Origin: Nostoc sp. RI_552
Lineage (GTDB): Bacteria; Cyanobacteriota; Cyanobacteriia; Cyanobacteriales; Nostocaceae
Length of the DNA stretch: 45,520 nt
Assembly (NCBI GenBank): GCA_016124525.1
Contig: WGNO01000012.1
Span: 1-45,520, forward strand
Direction: 5' to 3'
In this document: one piece after another, positions 1-9,061 of the stretch
Position numbering within the stretch: position 1 is the stretch's first letter
Layout: each line of letters starts with the position of its first letter
Notes under the pieces: model-generated
The model's input: the letters and a program-made list of their open reading frames with translations, nothing else
Told to the model about the DNA's origin: nothing
Database searches by the model: none
Made by a program: the position numbers and the translations under genes

Positions 1-117
1 GGGGATCATTAGTACGCCGAACCAACCGATGTAGATGCGGTTGCCGGTGCTGGTGATCCACTCGCAGAAGCGATCCCATACGTTGGCGCTTTGGCGCTGT
101 TGTAAGGTTGTGGTCAT
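1..117 (-). CDS. psbA: Photosystem II D1 protein, N-terminal part (cut by window edge)
   Basis: The reverse strand from 117 encodes the first 39 residues of D1, starting [17 protein letters not shown] and continuing through a WITS segment and [10 protein letters not shown] at the edge of the first membrane helix. D1 binds the reaction-centre chlorophylls, QB and most ligands of the Mn4CaO5 cluster in the thylakoid membrane. The rest of the gene lies outside the window. The start is fixed by the conserved MT-T-L-Q-Q-R opening. A strong promoter-like pair lies at 177-205. Which psbA isoform this is cannot be judged from 39 residues. Confidence 0.95.
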   Translation of the reverse strand, partial: MTTTLQQRQSANVWDRFCEWITSTGNRIYIGWFGVLMIP

Positions 118-176
118 TTGTTTATGATTGCTTTTGTTTTTACGAGGTAATAAGTAAACTTGCTTACCTGATTACT

Positions 177-205
177 ACATTAAAAAAAAAATTTTGATTT
201 GTAAA
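177..205 (-). promoter_or_regulatory. psbA promoter (-35/-10) and leader
   Basis: On the reverse strand TTTACA (205-200) and TAATGT (182-177) are separated by exactly 17 bases that include a T-rich tract, a good sigma-70-type promoter. The predicted leader runs from about 170 to 118 and contains an imperfect inverted repeat around 150-165 (TAAG...CTTA), just upstream of the start codon. psbA is usually strongly and light-dependently transcribed with a short leader; here only the promoter geometry is seen. Confidence 0.65.
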
Positions 206-288
206 GCAATTTTAATTAATTTTTACTGATGAAAATCATTTGTTTTTATAATGAATCGCATCTCAAGACACGATTCAATGAGGTTTTA

Positions 289-645
<357 letters not shown>

Positions 646-861
646 TTACTGTATCATCTGCTAAAAATTTTAGGCCATCGCTTGGCGTTATATTTTCAGT
701 TACAGCAGATTTCATCTAAGTAGGTACAAGGGCGGGATGCCGACCCGACAATAGGTTTATAATTCATCTCTGTGTTTTATCTAGGTAGAAACTGCTGTAT
801 TTCCCAAACAGGAGTAATTGAACTAAACCAGGGGGGCAGAAGTATGGTGTTGTTCTTTTAA

Positions 862-953
862 TTATGCTGTTGGCTTAACTAAATCCATCATGGAAATAGT
901 TTCTGTGGTTTCACTCATGTCAAGTTACCCGCTCATCTGTTACAGGTTTTAAA
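862..953 (-). pseudogene. Decayed copy of the HIT gene 5' end
   Basis: The stretch 893-953 aligns with 613-674, the first codons and leader of the HIT gene: both read GAAA(A)TAGT-TCTGT-GTTTC--TCATG and continue through TCATCTG-TA into a TTTT run. On the reverse strand an ATG at 918 opens an 18-codon frame, MSETTETISMMDLVKPTA, ending at 862. Its first residues copy METTDTI of the HIT protein, then similarity is lost. This looks like a tandem duplication eroded to a stub. No coding sequence is seen elsewhere in the 335-base gap 640-974. Confidence 0.6.
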
Positions 954-974
954 GGTTTACTACACATAGAACAA

Positions 975-2504
975 ATGCTGGCTAGAGTCTGGAGTGCATG
1001 TATTGTGGGCATCGATGCCGTCAAAGTAGGGGTAGAAGTCGATGTTTCAGGCGGTTTACCAGGAATTGTAGTTTTGGGGCTACCAGATTCGGCGGTTCAA
1101 GAATCTAAAGAGCGAGTCAAAGCAACGTTGAAGAACGCGGGTTTTGCTTTCCCCATGCGGAAAATTGTCATTAACCTCACTCCAGCTGACTTACGCAAGG
1201 AAGGACCAAGTTTCGATTTACCTATTAGTGTGGGAATTTTAGCTGCTTCTGAACAAGTTAGCCCGGATTTGCTGGGAGATTATCTTTTCTTAGGTGAGGT
1301 TTCTCTCGATGGTAGTTTACGTCCTGTGGCTGGGGTTCTACCTATTGCGGCGACAGCCAAAAAAATGGGAATTTCAGGTTTAGTGGTTCCTACTGATAAC
1401 TCTCAAGAAGCTTCAGTAGTAAAGGGATTGTCTGTTTACGGCTGCAAACATCTAGCCGATGTGGTGGATTTATTGAATAATCCAGGGCGTTATGAACCCG
1501 TAGAGCCGGAGAATTTAGAGCAGTCACCAAAAACAGTTTATTCTCAAGCAGATTTAAAAGACGTTAAAGGACAGGCTCATGCTCGTCGTGCTTTGGAAAT
1601 TGCCGCTGCTGGTGGTCACAATTTAATTTTTGTGGGGCCCCCCGGTAGTGGTAAAACGATGCTGGCCAGACGTTTACCGGGAATTCTACCACCTTTGGAG
1701 TTTGCAGAATCTTTAGAGGTAACTCGGATTCACTCGGTAGCTGGGTTATTGAAAAATCGCGGTTCTTTAGTACGAGATCGCCCGTTTCGCAGTCCTCATC
1801 ATTCAGCATCAGGGCCTTCTCTGGTTGGGGGTGGTAGCTTTCCCCGTCCTGGGGAAATTTCTTTATCTCACCAAGGAATATTATTTTTGGATGAGTTAAC
1901 AGAATTTAAGCGGGATGTTTTAGAATTTCTCCGCCAACCTTTAGAAGATGGCTATGTGACAATTTCCCGCACTAGACAATCTGTGGTTTTTCCGGCGCAG
2001 TTTACTTTAGTAGCCAGCACCAATCCCTGTCCTTGCGGTTACTATGGCGATACTGTTCAACCATGCACCTGTTCACCTAGACAACGAGAAAATTATTGGG
2101 CAAAATTATCGGGACCGCTCATGGATCGCATTGATTTGCAAGTTGCAGTTAATCGATTAAAACCAGAAGAAATTACCCAACAACCCACGGGTGAAACTTC
2201 TAGTTCAGTGTTAGTAAGAGTTAAAAAAGCACGCGGTCGCGCCATTGAACGTTTCCAAGGAGAGGCAAATCTGCGCTGCAATGCTCAAATGCAAAGTCAT
2301 CACTTGCAGAAATGGTGCAAGTTGGATGATACTGGCAGGAGTTTATTAGAAGCAGCAATTAAAAGATTAGGTTTATCAGCCAGGGCGAGCGATCGCATTC
2401 TCAAGGTCAGCCGGACTATTGCAGATTTAGCAGGAGAAAATGAATTACAAGGCAATCACATAGCTGAAGCGATTCAATATCGCACCATTGATAGGATGCA
2501 ATAG
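975..2504 (+). CDS. comM: YifB/ComM family Mg-chelatase-like AAA+ ATPase
   Basis: The product (509 residues) has the family's usual length and three-part layout: an N-terminal Lon-protease-fold region (about 1-180), a Mg-chelatase ChlI-type AAA+ core with Walker A GPPGSGKT near 221-228 and Walker B ILFLDEL near 303-309, and a C-terminal lid (about 410-509). The SPHHSAS and NPCPCGYYGD motifs are hallmarks of this family. In naturally transformable bacteria ComM is a hexameric helicase that drives branch migration during uptake of donor DNA. The ATG at 975 gives the conserved MLARVWSACIVGIDA opening. It stands alone on the plus strand. Confidence 0.93.
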   Translation: MLARVWSACIVGIDAVKVGVEVDVSGGLPGIVVLGLPDSAVQESKERVKATLKNAGFAFPMRKIVINLTPADLRKEGPSFDLPISVGILAASEQVSPDLLGDYLFLGEVSLDGSLRPVAGVLPIAATAKKMGISGLVVPTDNSQEASVVKGLSVYGCKHLADVVDLLNNPGRYEPVEPENLEQSPKTVYSQADLKDVKGQAHARRALEIAAAGGHNLIFVGPPGSGKTMLARRLPGILPPLEFAESLEVTRIHSVAGLLKNRGSLVRDRPFRSPHHSASGPSLVGGGSFPRPGEISLSHQGILFLDELTEFKRDVLEFLRQPLEDGYVTISRTRQSVVFPAQFTLVASTNPCPCGYYGDTVQPCTCSPRQRENYWAKLSGPLMDRIDLQVAVNRLKPEEITQQPTGETSSSVLVRVKKARGRAIERFQGEANLRCNAQMQSHHLQKWCKLDDTGRSLLEAAIKRLGLSARASDRILKVSRTIADLAGENELQGNHIAEAIQYRTIDRMQ

Positions 2505-2819
2505 TCTTTCTTTTACAGTCCTATGAATGTACTAATTTGGATGGGGATGAAATACAAGGTTATGTCTGTTCATCTGTAGTTACTTATCTGGTGATATATT
2601 AAAGTTGTTGACAAATTGTTGTGGTTTGTAGTTAGCACTGAAGTTATGAGGAAATAACGACTTAAGTCCTGACTACAAGTTTAAATTTTCTTACCTGTAA
2701 GATAAATTATGCCTCAAGAACACTTCACGAATAACTGCAGGAAGATGTATTGAATAAAAAAAACAGTATCAAATATAGCAGGAGGGCTGCAACTTCTTGT
2801 TGATAAGGAGATTGGTTAA
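2505..2819. other. Spacer without recognised gene
   Basis: This 315-base spacer between comM and the BrkB-type gene is AT-rich. I see no RNA gene and no relic reading frame. The only clear signal is the ribosome binding site at its right end (AAGGAG at 2805-2810). Confidence 0.5.
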
Positions 2820-3857
2820 GTGAAGTTAAAGACAATTTGGATACTATTGCGAGAAACTTTTAAACAATGGAGTGAGGTTCAAGCTTCACGGTTAGCCGCA
2901 GCATTGGCTTATTATACTATATTTTCTCTTGCACCTTTGCTGATTATTGTAATTGCCATCGCTGGAGCAGCATTTGGAGAAGAAGCTGCTAGGGGTGAAA
3001 TTGTTCGCCAAATTGAAGATTTAGTGGGGAGAGATGGCGCGCAATTCCTAGAAATAGCAATTAAAAATGCTAGAACACCACAAACAGGAACTATTGCTTC
3101 TATTATTAGTGTTGTGATTTTGCTATTAGGTGCTACTGGTGTATTTGCGGAGTTACAAAATTCTCTCAACACAATTTGGAATGTAAAAGCAAAACCTGGA
3201 CGCGGGATAATAAAAATTATTCGCCAACGGTTCTTATCCTTCGCAATGATATTGGGTATTGGCTTTTTACTTCTCGTTTCTTTAATTATTAGTGCGGGAT
3301 TAACAGCAGTGATAACTTACTTTAGCAGCACATTAACAGGTATTGATTCCATCTGGCAAATGGCTAATTTTATTCTTTCTTTCATCATCAATACAGTTAT
3401 TTTTGCGCTAATTTTTAAAGTTTTACCAGATGTGAGAATCACTTGGAGTGATGTTTTCATTGGATCTGTGATTACTTCTTTTTTGTTTGCGATTGGTAAG
3501 TTTTTGTTAGGAGAGTATATAGGTAGGAGTACTTTGGGTTCAGCCTATGGCGCTGCTGGTTCACTGGTGGTGATCATTGCTTGGGTGTATTATGCAGCCC
3601 AAATTCTCTTCTTTGGTGCGGCCTTTACCCAAGTTTATGCGCGAAGATATGGCACTACTGGTATCACTCCCACAGAAAATGCTATGCCATTCACTAATAC
3701 AACTCCTGTCCAACCAGGGGTAAGAAGTGATATTACCCTTCAATGGAGGGTAAATGCTCACAGAAAAAAGCAGTCCTCTCGCTTAATTAAGCGTGTTCTG
3801 CGTTATCTTAGCCATCCCAAACGCTTAAAACGCCGTCGCCAAAATCGGCGCTATTAA
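2820..3857 (+). CDS. YihY/BrkB family inner-membrane protein
   Basis: The 345-residue product shows the family's opening (SRLAAALAYYTIFSLAPLLIIV) and about six hydrophobic segments between residues 35 and 275. Conserved blocks are LGATGVFAELQNSLNTIW near 105-122 and GAAGSLVVIIAWVYYAAQI near 242-260. The tail after residue 280 is very basic (KKQSSRLIKR, HPKRLKRRRQNRR) and presumably cytosolic. The start is GTG at 2820, chosen because AAGGAG sits 9 bases upstream. The family is widespread; its biochemical role is unsettled, and the old RNase BN label has been withdrawn. Confidence 0.88.
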   Translation: MKLKTIWILLRETFKQWSEVQASRLAAALAYYTIFSLAPLLIIVIAIAGAAFGEEAARGEIVRQIEDLVGRDGAQFLEIAIKNARTPQTGTIASIISVVILLLGATGVFAELQNSLNTIWNVKAKPGRGIIKIIRQRFLSFAMILGIGFLLLVSLIISAGLTAVITYFSSTLTGIDSIWQMANFILSFIINTVIFALIFKVLPDVRITWSDVFIGSVITSFLFAIGKFLLGEYIGRSTLGSAYGAAGSLVVIIAWVYYAAQILFFGAAFTQVYARRYGTTGITPTENAMPFTNTTPVQPGVRSDITLQWRVNAHRKKQSSRLIKRVLRYLSHPKRLKRRRQNRRY

Positions 3858-3950
3858 ATATGAAATTTTTTATGAAATTTTTACCAAAGTGATGGTTATG
3901 GATGAGCTAATTAAACTGTAGAATATGACAGTTGTGTTCTGCCGCGAACG

Positions 3951-5246
3951 TTGATTGAGCGTTATACCTTGCCCGAAATGGGCAACCTATGGACTGAATC
4001 TTACAAGTTTAAAACCTGGCTTCAGGTAGAGATTGCAGTTTGTGAAGCCCAAGCTGAATTGGGTTATATCCCTTCTCAGGCTGTTGAGGAAATCAAGGCT
4101 AAGGCGGACTTTGACCCGAAGCGAGTGCTGGAAATTGAGGCTGAAGTTCGTCATGATGTCATTGCCTTTTTAACTAATGTCAATGAATATGTCGGTGATG
4201 CTGGACGCTATATTCATCTGGGGTTAACCAGTTCAGATGTACTGGATACGGCTTTAGGACTTCAATTAGTTGCCAGTTTGGATCTATTGTCGCAACACCT
4301 GGAAAATTTGATTCAGGCAATTCGCCATAAGGCACGGGAACACTGTGATACGGTGATGATCGGTCGTTCTCATGGTATTCACGCTGAACCGATGACTTTC
4401 GGTTTTAAGTTAGCTGGATGGTTAGCTGAGGTATTGCGTCATCAAGAAAGGCTGAAAGTTCTCCGGGAAACCATAGCTGTGGGTAAAATTTCTGGTGCGG
4501 TGGGAACCTATGCCAATATTGAACCACGAGTGGAAGCGATGGCTTGCCAAAAACTCGGTCTTAAACCGGATACGGCCTCAACACAAGTTATTTCTCGCGA
4601 TCGCCATGCCGACTATGTGCAACAATTAGCCTTAGTTGCAGCATCTATTGAACGCTTTGCTGTAGAAATTCGCAATCTTCAAAAAACCGACGTTTTAGAG
4701 GTTGAAGAATTTTTCGCTAAAGGTCAAAAAGGCTCCTCAGCAATGCCTCATAAACGCAACCCCATCCGTTCTGAACGGCTGACAGGAATGGCTAGGTTGT
4801 TGAGAAGTCATGCTGGTGCAGCTTTAGAAAACGTTGCTTTATGGCATGAGCGAGATATTTCCCATAGTTCTGTGGAACGGGTAATTTTGCCAGATGCTTG
4901 TATTTTGACACACTTTATGTTAGTAGAAATAACGGATTTGGTGAAAAACCTGCTCGTCTACCCAGAAAACATGGCACGGAATCTGAATTGTTATGGCGGT
5001 GTGGTATTTAGCCAAAAAGTTCTACTGGCTTTGATAGACAAGGGAATGAAGCGAGAAGAAGCCTATGCCATTGTCCAAGAAAGCGCTCATGCTGCCTGGA
5101 ATAAGCCAGAAGGAAACTTCCACAACTTAATTAGTCAAGATCACCGTGTGACTCAAAAGTTGTCCCCAGGAGAACTGGAAATGTGTTTTGACCCACAGCA
5201 ACATCTCCGCTATTTAAAAGAAGTTTACCAACGATTGGGTATTTAG
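3951..5246 (+). CDS. purB: Adenylosuccinate lyase
   Basis: This cytosolic enzyme removes fumarate from SAICAR and from adenylosuccinate in purine synthesis. At 431 residues it has the normal length. The fumarase/aspartase superfamily signature GSSAMPHKRNP lies near residues 259-269, the TSSDVLDTA block near 92-100, and IGRSHGIHAEPMTFG with the catalytic histidine near 137-151. Translation most likely starts at the TTG at 3951, because MIERYTLPEMG is the conserved N-terminus and no ATG or GTG lies closely upstream in frame. No clear ribosome binding site is seen. Confidence 0.96.
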   Translation: MIERYTLPEMGNLWTESYKFKTWLQVEIAVCEAQAELGYIPSQAVEEIKAKADFDPKRVLEIEAEVRHDVIAFLTNVNEYVGDAGRYIHLGLTSSDVLDTALGLQLVASLDLLSQHLENLIQAIRHKAREHCDTVMIGRSHGIHAEPMTFGFKLAGWLAEVLRHQERLKVLRETIAVGKISGAVGTYANIEPRVEAMACQKLGLKPDTASTQVISRDRHADYVQQLALVAASIERFAVEIRNLQKTDVLEVEEFFAKGQKGSSAMPHKRNPIRSERLTGMARLLRSHAGAALENVALWHERDISHSSVERVILPDACILTHFMLVEITDLVKNLLVYPENMARNLNCYGGVVFSQKVLLALIDKGMKREEAYAIVQESAHAAWNKPEGNFHNLISQDHRVTQKLSPGELEMCFDPQQHLRYLKEVYQRLGI

Positions 5247-5273
5247 ACCTGAGGTCTGACTAGGTAGAGGGTA

Positions 5274-5297
5274 GGGGTAAATACCATTTTTTGCCCC
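5274..5297. terminator. Hairpin after purB
   Basis: GGGGTAAA (5274-5281) can pair with TTTGCCCC (5290-5297) with one G-T pair and an 8-base loop. It lies 28 bases after the purB stop, between convergent genes, so it may end transcripts from purB. The T-run lies inside the hairpin rather than after it, so factor-independent termination is uncertain. Confidence 0.4.
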
Positions 5298-5331
5298 ATC
5301 CCCTGATTTATCCACAAATTAATACATCTGC

Positions 5332-5589
5332 TTAATACACCTGCACTCGTACTAAACCATAGGGTATCTCTCGCTGAAAGCCCTCATGAACATCAGAAAC
5401 TTGATAGTAAAAAAATCTACCTAGGGGCATGGGAGGCGTAAATTCTAAATTATTCATGGCAAATTGTTCATAGCAATTTCTAGGGTAGTTCCAGAAGCTA
5501 CTGCACCCCAGGGGAACAGGGATGGCCTCCCCCTCACAGGAGTAGGTCTTTGCAGAGAGATTTATAATAGGGCCAGACTTGGCAGACAA
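5332..5589 (-). CDS. Small exported protein of unknown function, start codon doubtful
   Basis: An 85-residue frame is open from a TTG at 5589, with two cysteines (residues 18 and 29) and several aromatic residues; I do not recognise the family. The frame stays open upstream of that TTG for about 28 codons, reading NILKNHCLAKSSWVLIFL then ASSSLSA. That is a convincing signal peptide (basic n-region, hydrophobic core, AxA-like SLSA site), so the true start should lie upstream. Yet no ATG, GTG or TTG occurs in this frame between 5589 and the upstream stop near 5672. Either a rare start (ATC or ATT) is used, or a mutation or frameshift has removed the start; an ATG near 5620 is out of frame. Confidence 0.5.
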   Translation of the reverse strand: MSAKSGPIINLSAKTYSCEGEAIPVPLGCSSFWNYPRNCYEQFAMNNLEFTPPMPLGRFFYYQVSDVHEGFQREIPYGLVRVQVY

Positions 5590-5782
5590 GGAAGAAGAAG
5601 CAAGAAAAATTAAAACCCATGAAGATTTAGCAAGACAATGATTTTTTAAGATGTTTTTAACACTTAAGTCTTCCTAAGGGACTAAAGCGTTAGCTTTGTT
5701 TAGGTTACGGGCCAGTGTCTTGGCATTTTCATTCCGTTTCTTGCATCCCCACCACTTTAAGAATTCCTATTGGATTCTCTAC

Positions 5783-6949
5783 TTATTGCAAAATGCCAAT
5801 TAAATGTAGTAGACCACGACCTGTAAGTAGCTCGATGATTAAAGCAATAAAGCCCAGCATAGCAATACGACCATTCCAGACTTCGGCGCTGGTAGTCATA
5901 CCCCATTCCCAGTTTTCTTGAGGATACATTTTCACCTTTTTTTTCATTTGTGCAGCTTGGGAAAGCTTGAAACTGGGGCTTTGTAGCGCATCCATTACCA
6001 GGTCTGCTAATGCTTTAACAAATAGTGGATGAGTATTAGGAGCTGAGGCGCGACGGAAGTTGTGAATTCCTGATTCTTCAGCTATTTCCCGATATTCAAT
6101 GTCAATTTCTTGTAGAGTCTCAATGTGTTCTGAAACAAAACTGATGGGTACAACAACTATGTCTTTTACGCCTTGTGCGCCCAGTTGTTTGAGGGCATCT
6201 TCAGTATAAGGTTGTAGCCATTCTACTGGGCCTACACGACTTTGGTAGGCTAAAGTGTGAAGGTTGGGTCGATTGAGAGTCTGCATAATTAAAGTAGTAC
6301 ATTCCTCAATTTCTTGCTGATAAGGGTCTCCGGCTTCTTCAACGTAGCTTTTAGGAACGCCATGAGCGCTGAAAAAGATATGAGCTTTATCGGGATGAGG
6401 ACATTGATCTAGTTCTTGTGCTATGAGTTGTGCCATTGCCTGGAGGTAGCTTGGTTGTTTGTACCAAGAGGGAATGAGAGTATAGTCATTGGGCTGGAGT
6501 TCTGGCTGTTCTTGCCACAGTTTTTCTAACAGCCGAAAGCTAGAACCACTAGTACTAATAGAAAATTGCGGGTAAAGCGGCAAAATTACTAAGTGTTCGA
6601 TGTGATCTTTAGCGATTTGTGCGATCGCTTCTTCCGTGTAAGGATGCCAATAACGCATTCCCACATAGATGTTAACTTCTTGTCCTAAATCAGCCAAGTG
6701 TTGTTTTAAGGCTTGTCCTTGAGCTTCTGTGATTCTCCGCAGTGGGGAACCACCGCCGATTTGCTTGTAGTTGGCCTGAGATGTTTTGGTTCGCCGTGAA
6801 GCAATAAACCAGGCCAGGGGTTTTTGTAGCCAGCGAAACGGTAGGCGAATAATTTCTGGGTCAGAAAATAGGTTATACAAAAAAGGCCCAACATCCTCCA
6901 GCTTATCAGGTCCACCGAGATTGAGTAATAAAACGCCCACACGACTCAT
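5783..6949 (-). CDS. hemH: Ferrochelatase with C-terminal CAB/Hlip-like domain
   Basis: Residues 1-320 are a type I ferrochelatase that inserts Fe2+ into protoporphyrin IX in the last step of heme synthesis. It opens [20 protein letters not shown], has [11 protein letters not shown] with the metal-site histidine near 196, and [15 protein letters not shown] with the acidic residues near 270. After a linker, residues 350-388 form one membrane helix with the chlorophyll a/b-binding motif ([18 protein letters not shown]), the normal cyanobacterial and plastid extension. In cyanobacteria this tail affects dimerisation and chlorophyll/heme balance. At 388 residues it is full length. Confidence 0.96.
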   Translation of the reverse strand: MSRVGVLLLNLGGPDKLEDVGPFLYNLFSDPEIIRLPFRWLQKPLAWFIASRRTKTSQANYKQIGGGSPLRRITEAQGQALKQHLADLGQEVNIYVGMRYWHPYTEEAIAQIAKDHIEHLVILPLYPQFSISTSGSSFRLLEKLWQEQPELQPNDYTLIPSWYKQPSYLQAMAQLIAQELDQCPHPDKAHIFFSAHGVPKSYVEEAGDPYQQEIEECTTLIMQTLNRPNLHTLAYQSRVGPVEWLQPYTEDALKQLGAQGVKDIVVVPISFVSEHIETLQEIDIEYREIAEESGIHNFRRASAPNTHPLFVKALADLVMDALQSPSFKLSQAAQMKKKVKMYPQENWEWGMTTSAEVWNGRIAMLGFIALIIELLTGRGLLHLIGILQ

Positions 6950-7028
6950 AGCAGTTATTTTCCCCCAATCTTTTCAGCTTTTTTACTAATGTTAACAATA
7001 TATCTTTATTAAATATAAAGCTTTATAG

Positions 7029-7272
7029 TCGCCAGTGGCGAAATTTGACACTCACCGCCTTAAAGGAATGGTGATTCTCCATTCATAGAAACCACTCACT
7101 GGTACAAGGTTTCTCTTGCACAAGTAGAGGTGGAATCTCCTCTAGGGTTTGGATCTAACATCCAAGTTCTGGTATGTCACACCACACCCAAGGCTAATTT
7201 CATAGTCTTAATCGCTGGATTCCAGTCTTTATCCATAATAAACCCACACCCACAAACATGATTTGTTGTTGA
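7029..7272 (-). pseudogene. IS200/IS605-type tnpB relic (3' end) with right-end hairpin
   Basis: The reverse-strand frame from about 7272 to 7060 reads CGCGFIMDKDWNPAIK, the last zinc-ribbon half and RuvC-III aspartate region of TnpB, followed by the family tail HTRTWMLDP-PRGDSTST. Two in-frame stops interrupt it (after LALGVV and after ETLYQ), and everything upstream of the zinc ribbon is gone. Beyond the stop at 7060, TCGCC-AGT-GGCGA (7029-7041) forms a tight hairpin as expected at a right end of this single-strand transposon family. The element cannot encode an active protein. The rest of the 447-base gap 6950-7396 shows nothing else. Confidence 0.75.
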
Positions 7273-7396
7273 TAAAGACTTTCTAAGTATGCTTTAAGTT
7301 AACTTCATATTTTCAAATGTTAGACTGATTTTGTGACAAAGGTCAAGTTGCGGATTTTTTAATATTTCTTTATGGAATGTAACATATTGTAAGGTT

Positions 7397-8293
7397 TTAC
7401 AAACAAGTTTTCAAAGAGCGTAGCAATAAAGCAATGACAACCTCTGGATTTTCTAGATGGGGTAATATTCCTGTGTTTGCCATGGCATAAAAAGCTCTAA
7501 TTGCGGTGGTATTCAAATTTGCTAAACGTCGCCCTAACTTGATGGTAGTAAATTGTGCTTTCTCTCCCCACAATATCACCGTGGGAGTTTTTAGTTGCCG
7601 TATGTACAAACTCAAATCAAAATAAAGGTCTCCCCGCAAAAATGCCAAAGCGGAAAACTTAGCATTAGGCTGTTGTGCAGAAGTTAAATAAGCTCTCACG
7701 ATTTCTGTAGAGACTCGTTCTGGTTTAGCGAACAGAAAGTTTTGCAAAAAATTTGTGACAGCAATTTCATTTTCTGCACCCAAGGTATAAATTAAACTAC
7801 CCAATAACGGCGAATTAATAATCGGTAATGGTAATCTTCGTCCCGCCCCCTGACCAAAGTCATCAAATCCAGAAGGACAGACTAAAAACAAGCTGCGAAA
7901 TAAATGAGGATCACTAATAGCCAGACGGATAGCCAAAGCAGCTGTGAAAGAAGAAGCCACCACTGTTACTGGTTGGCCACAAGTTTGGGTAATGAACTCC
8001 AGGGTAGTTGTGAGATAGTCCCTGATTTGATAATCCCGCACTGGATGAGCAGACTCTCCCCAACCAATTAAATCGGGTGCTAATACTTGATGTGTAGCTG
8101 CAAAAGCCGGATACACCTTGGACCATTCAAATGCAGAAGCCCCACCGCCAAAGTTATGTAGAAACAATAGGGGTGGTAAATCTTGAGTATCCGCACTTAA
8201 CCAGGGTGCAGTGGTTTGGGTGTAGTAAACCATTGGGCCTAGAGATGTATGAATAACTTTATGCCCAAAACCGGGAGGTTGAAACTCAAGCAT
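7397..8293 (-). CDS. Alpha/beta-hydrolase-fold protein, catalytic residues apparently lost
   Basis: The 298-residue frame has the alpha/beta-hydrolase layout: oxyanion region LFLHNFGGGASAFEW, DLIGWGES, a nucleophile-elbow position VVASSFTAALA, LWGEKAQFTT and a C-terminal NTGILPHLENPE. The elbow is AxSxT rather than GxSxG, the aspartate expected after LWG is absent, and the histidine expected after the late glycine is Ile, so it may not be an active hydrolase. I choose ATG 8293 (MLEFQPPGFG); a TTG at 8323 would add 10 residues of unlike composition. No clear ribosome binding site is seen. It lies 36 bases after the HugZ-like gene on the same strand and is probably co-transcribed. Confidence 0.8.
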   Translation of the reverse strand: MLEFQPPGFGHKVIHTSLGPMVYYTQTTAPWLSADTQDLPPLLFLHNFGGGASAFEWSKVYPAFAATHQVLAPDLIGWGESAHPVRDYQIRDYLTTTLEFITQTCGQPVTVVASSFTAALAIRLAISDPHLFRSLFLVCPSGFDDFGQGAGRRLPLPIINSPLLGSLIYTLGAENEIAVTNFLQNFLFAKPERVSTEIVRAYLTSAQQPNAKFSALAFLRGDLYFDLSLYIRQLKTPTVILWGEKAQFTTIKLGRRLANLNTTAIRAFYAMANTGILPHLENPEVVIALLLRSLKTCL

Positions 8294-8329
8294 AAATTTG
8301 TACAAAATTTCAGGTTTACACAACTTAAA

Positions 8330-8824
8330 TTAACTATTAGGGGTTATATGAACCAGTGTATCGAGTTGATCACCAGTAATTTTATATGCCGTCCCGAAAC
8401 CAATGATAAAACGGCCAGTGTGAGGAGTTAACCGGAAAATCCGAAAATCAGATAAGTCATGCAAAACATGAATAATTTCGCCAAAACGTTCTTTAAATAA
8501 TGCCACAATTTCATGCCAGCTTTGAGTTTCGCGTTCAATCAAAGTAGCTGTACAATCAAAATTCAGTCGCCGACGGGCAAAAATTTGCTGAGTTTGAGAT
8601 TCATCATCAATAAATAAAACACTCACATGAGGATTGACGTGCAAATTTTGAGTATGAGTTGCTAGACCACTAACGTAGATATAGATGCTTTTAGCATCAT
8701 CTATGACGCAAGGAGCGTAACTGGCATTGGGTATTCCAGCCTGACTAACAGTGCTAATCATTACGCTTTTAAATCCTTGGGTGAAAGTTTCATACTCAGC
8801 TTGAGCTTGTTCAATTTTGGACAT
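8330..8824 (-). CDS. HugZ-like / pyridoxamine 5'-phosphate oxidase-fold protein
   Basis: This 164-residue protein has the split-barrel flavin-binding fold: VMISTVSQAGIPNASYAPCVID near 21-42, a YIYVSGLATHTQNLHVNPHVSVLFID block near 48-74, and the late GRFIIGFGTAYKI near 136-148. The last motif, with the fixed GFG-A, resembles the HugZ/HutZ heme-utilisation group, whose members bind or degrade heme. FMN or heme binding here is inference from family. ATG 8824 is the natural start. The alpha/beta-fold gene follows downstream on the same strand. Confidence 0.8.
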   Translation of the reverse strand: MSKIEQAQAEYETFTQGFKSVMISTVSQAGIPNASYAPCVIDDAKSIYIYVSGLATHTQNLHVNPHVSVLFIDDESQTQQIFARRRLNFDCTATLIERETQSWHEIVALFKERFGEIIHVLHDLSDFRIFRLTPHTGRFIIGFGTAYKITGDQLDTLVHITPNS

Positions 8825-9061
8825 AGGTAAGTCTTATTTTAATACCAACACTTGATTATGGACACTTAGTTATTTTATGTCCACTACTGGCAATATATCG
8901 AAAGCAGGTGTTATTCAATATATAGCTCAACAAAAAGGTTAAATTGTTGTCGCTTTTAAGGTACAGATAACCTTCATTCCTTTAAAAGTGCTGGGGTGGT
9001 GGGTGCTGGACTCGGTTCGGTTATGATGTACGTAAAAGCAAACAATGATGAGGACGCAATT

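Noticed and set aside
1564..1809. Reverse-strand frames inside comM, and similar antisense frames inside other genes
   Set aside because: They are shadows of strongly supported genes with no independent signals.
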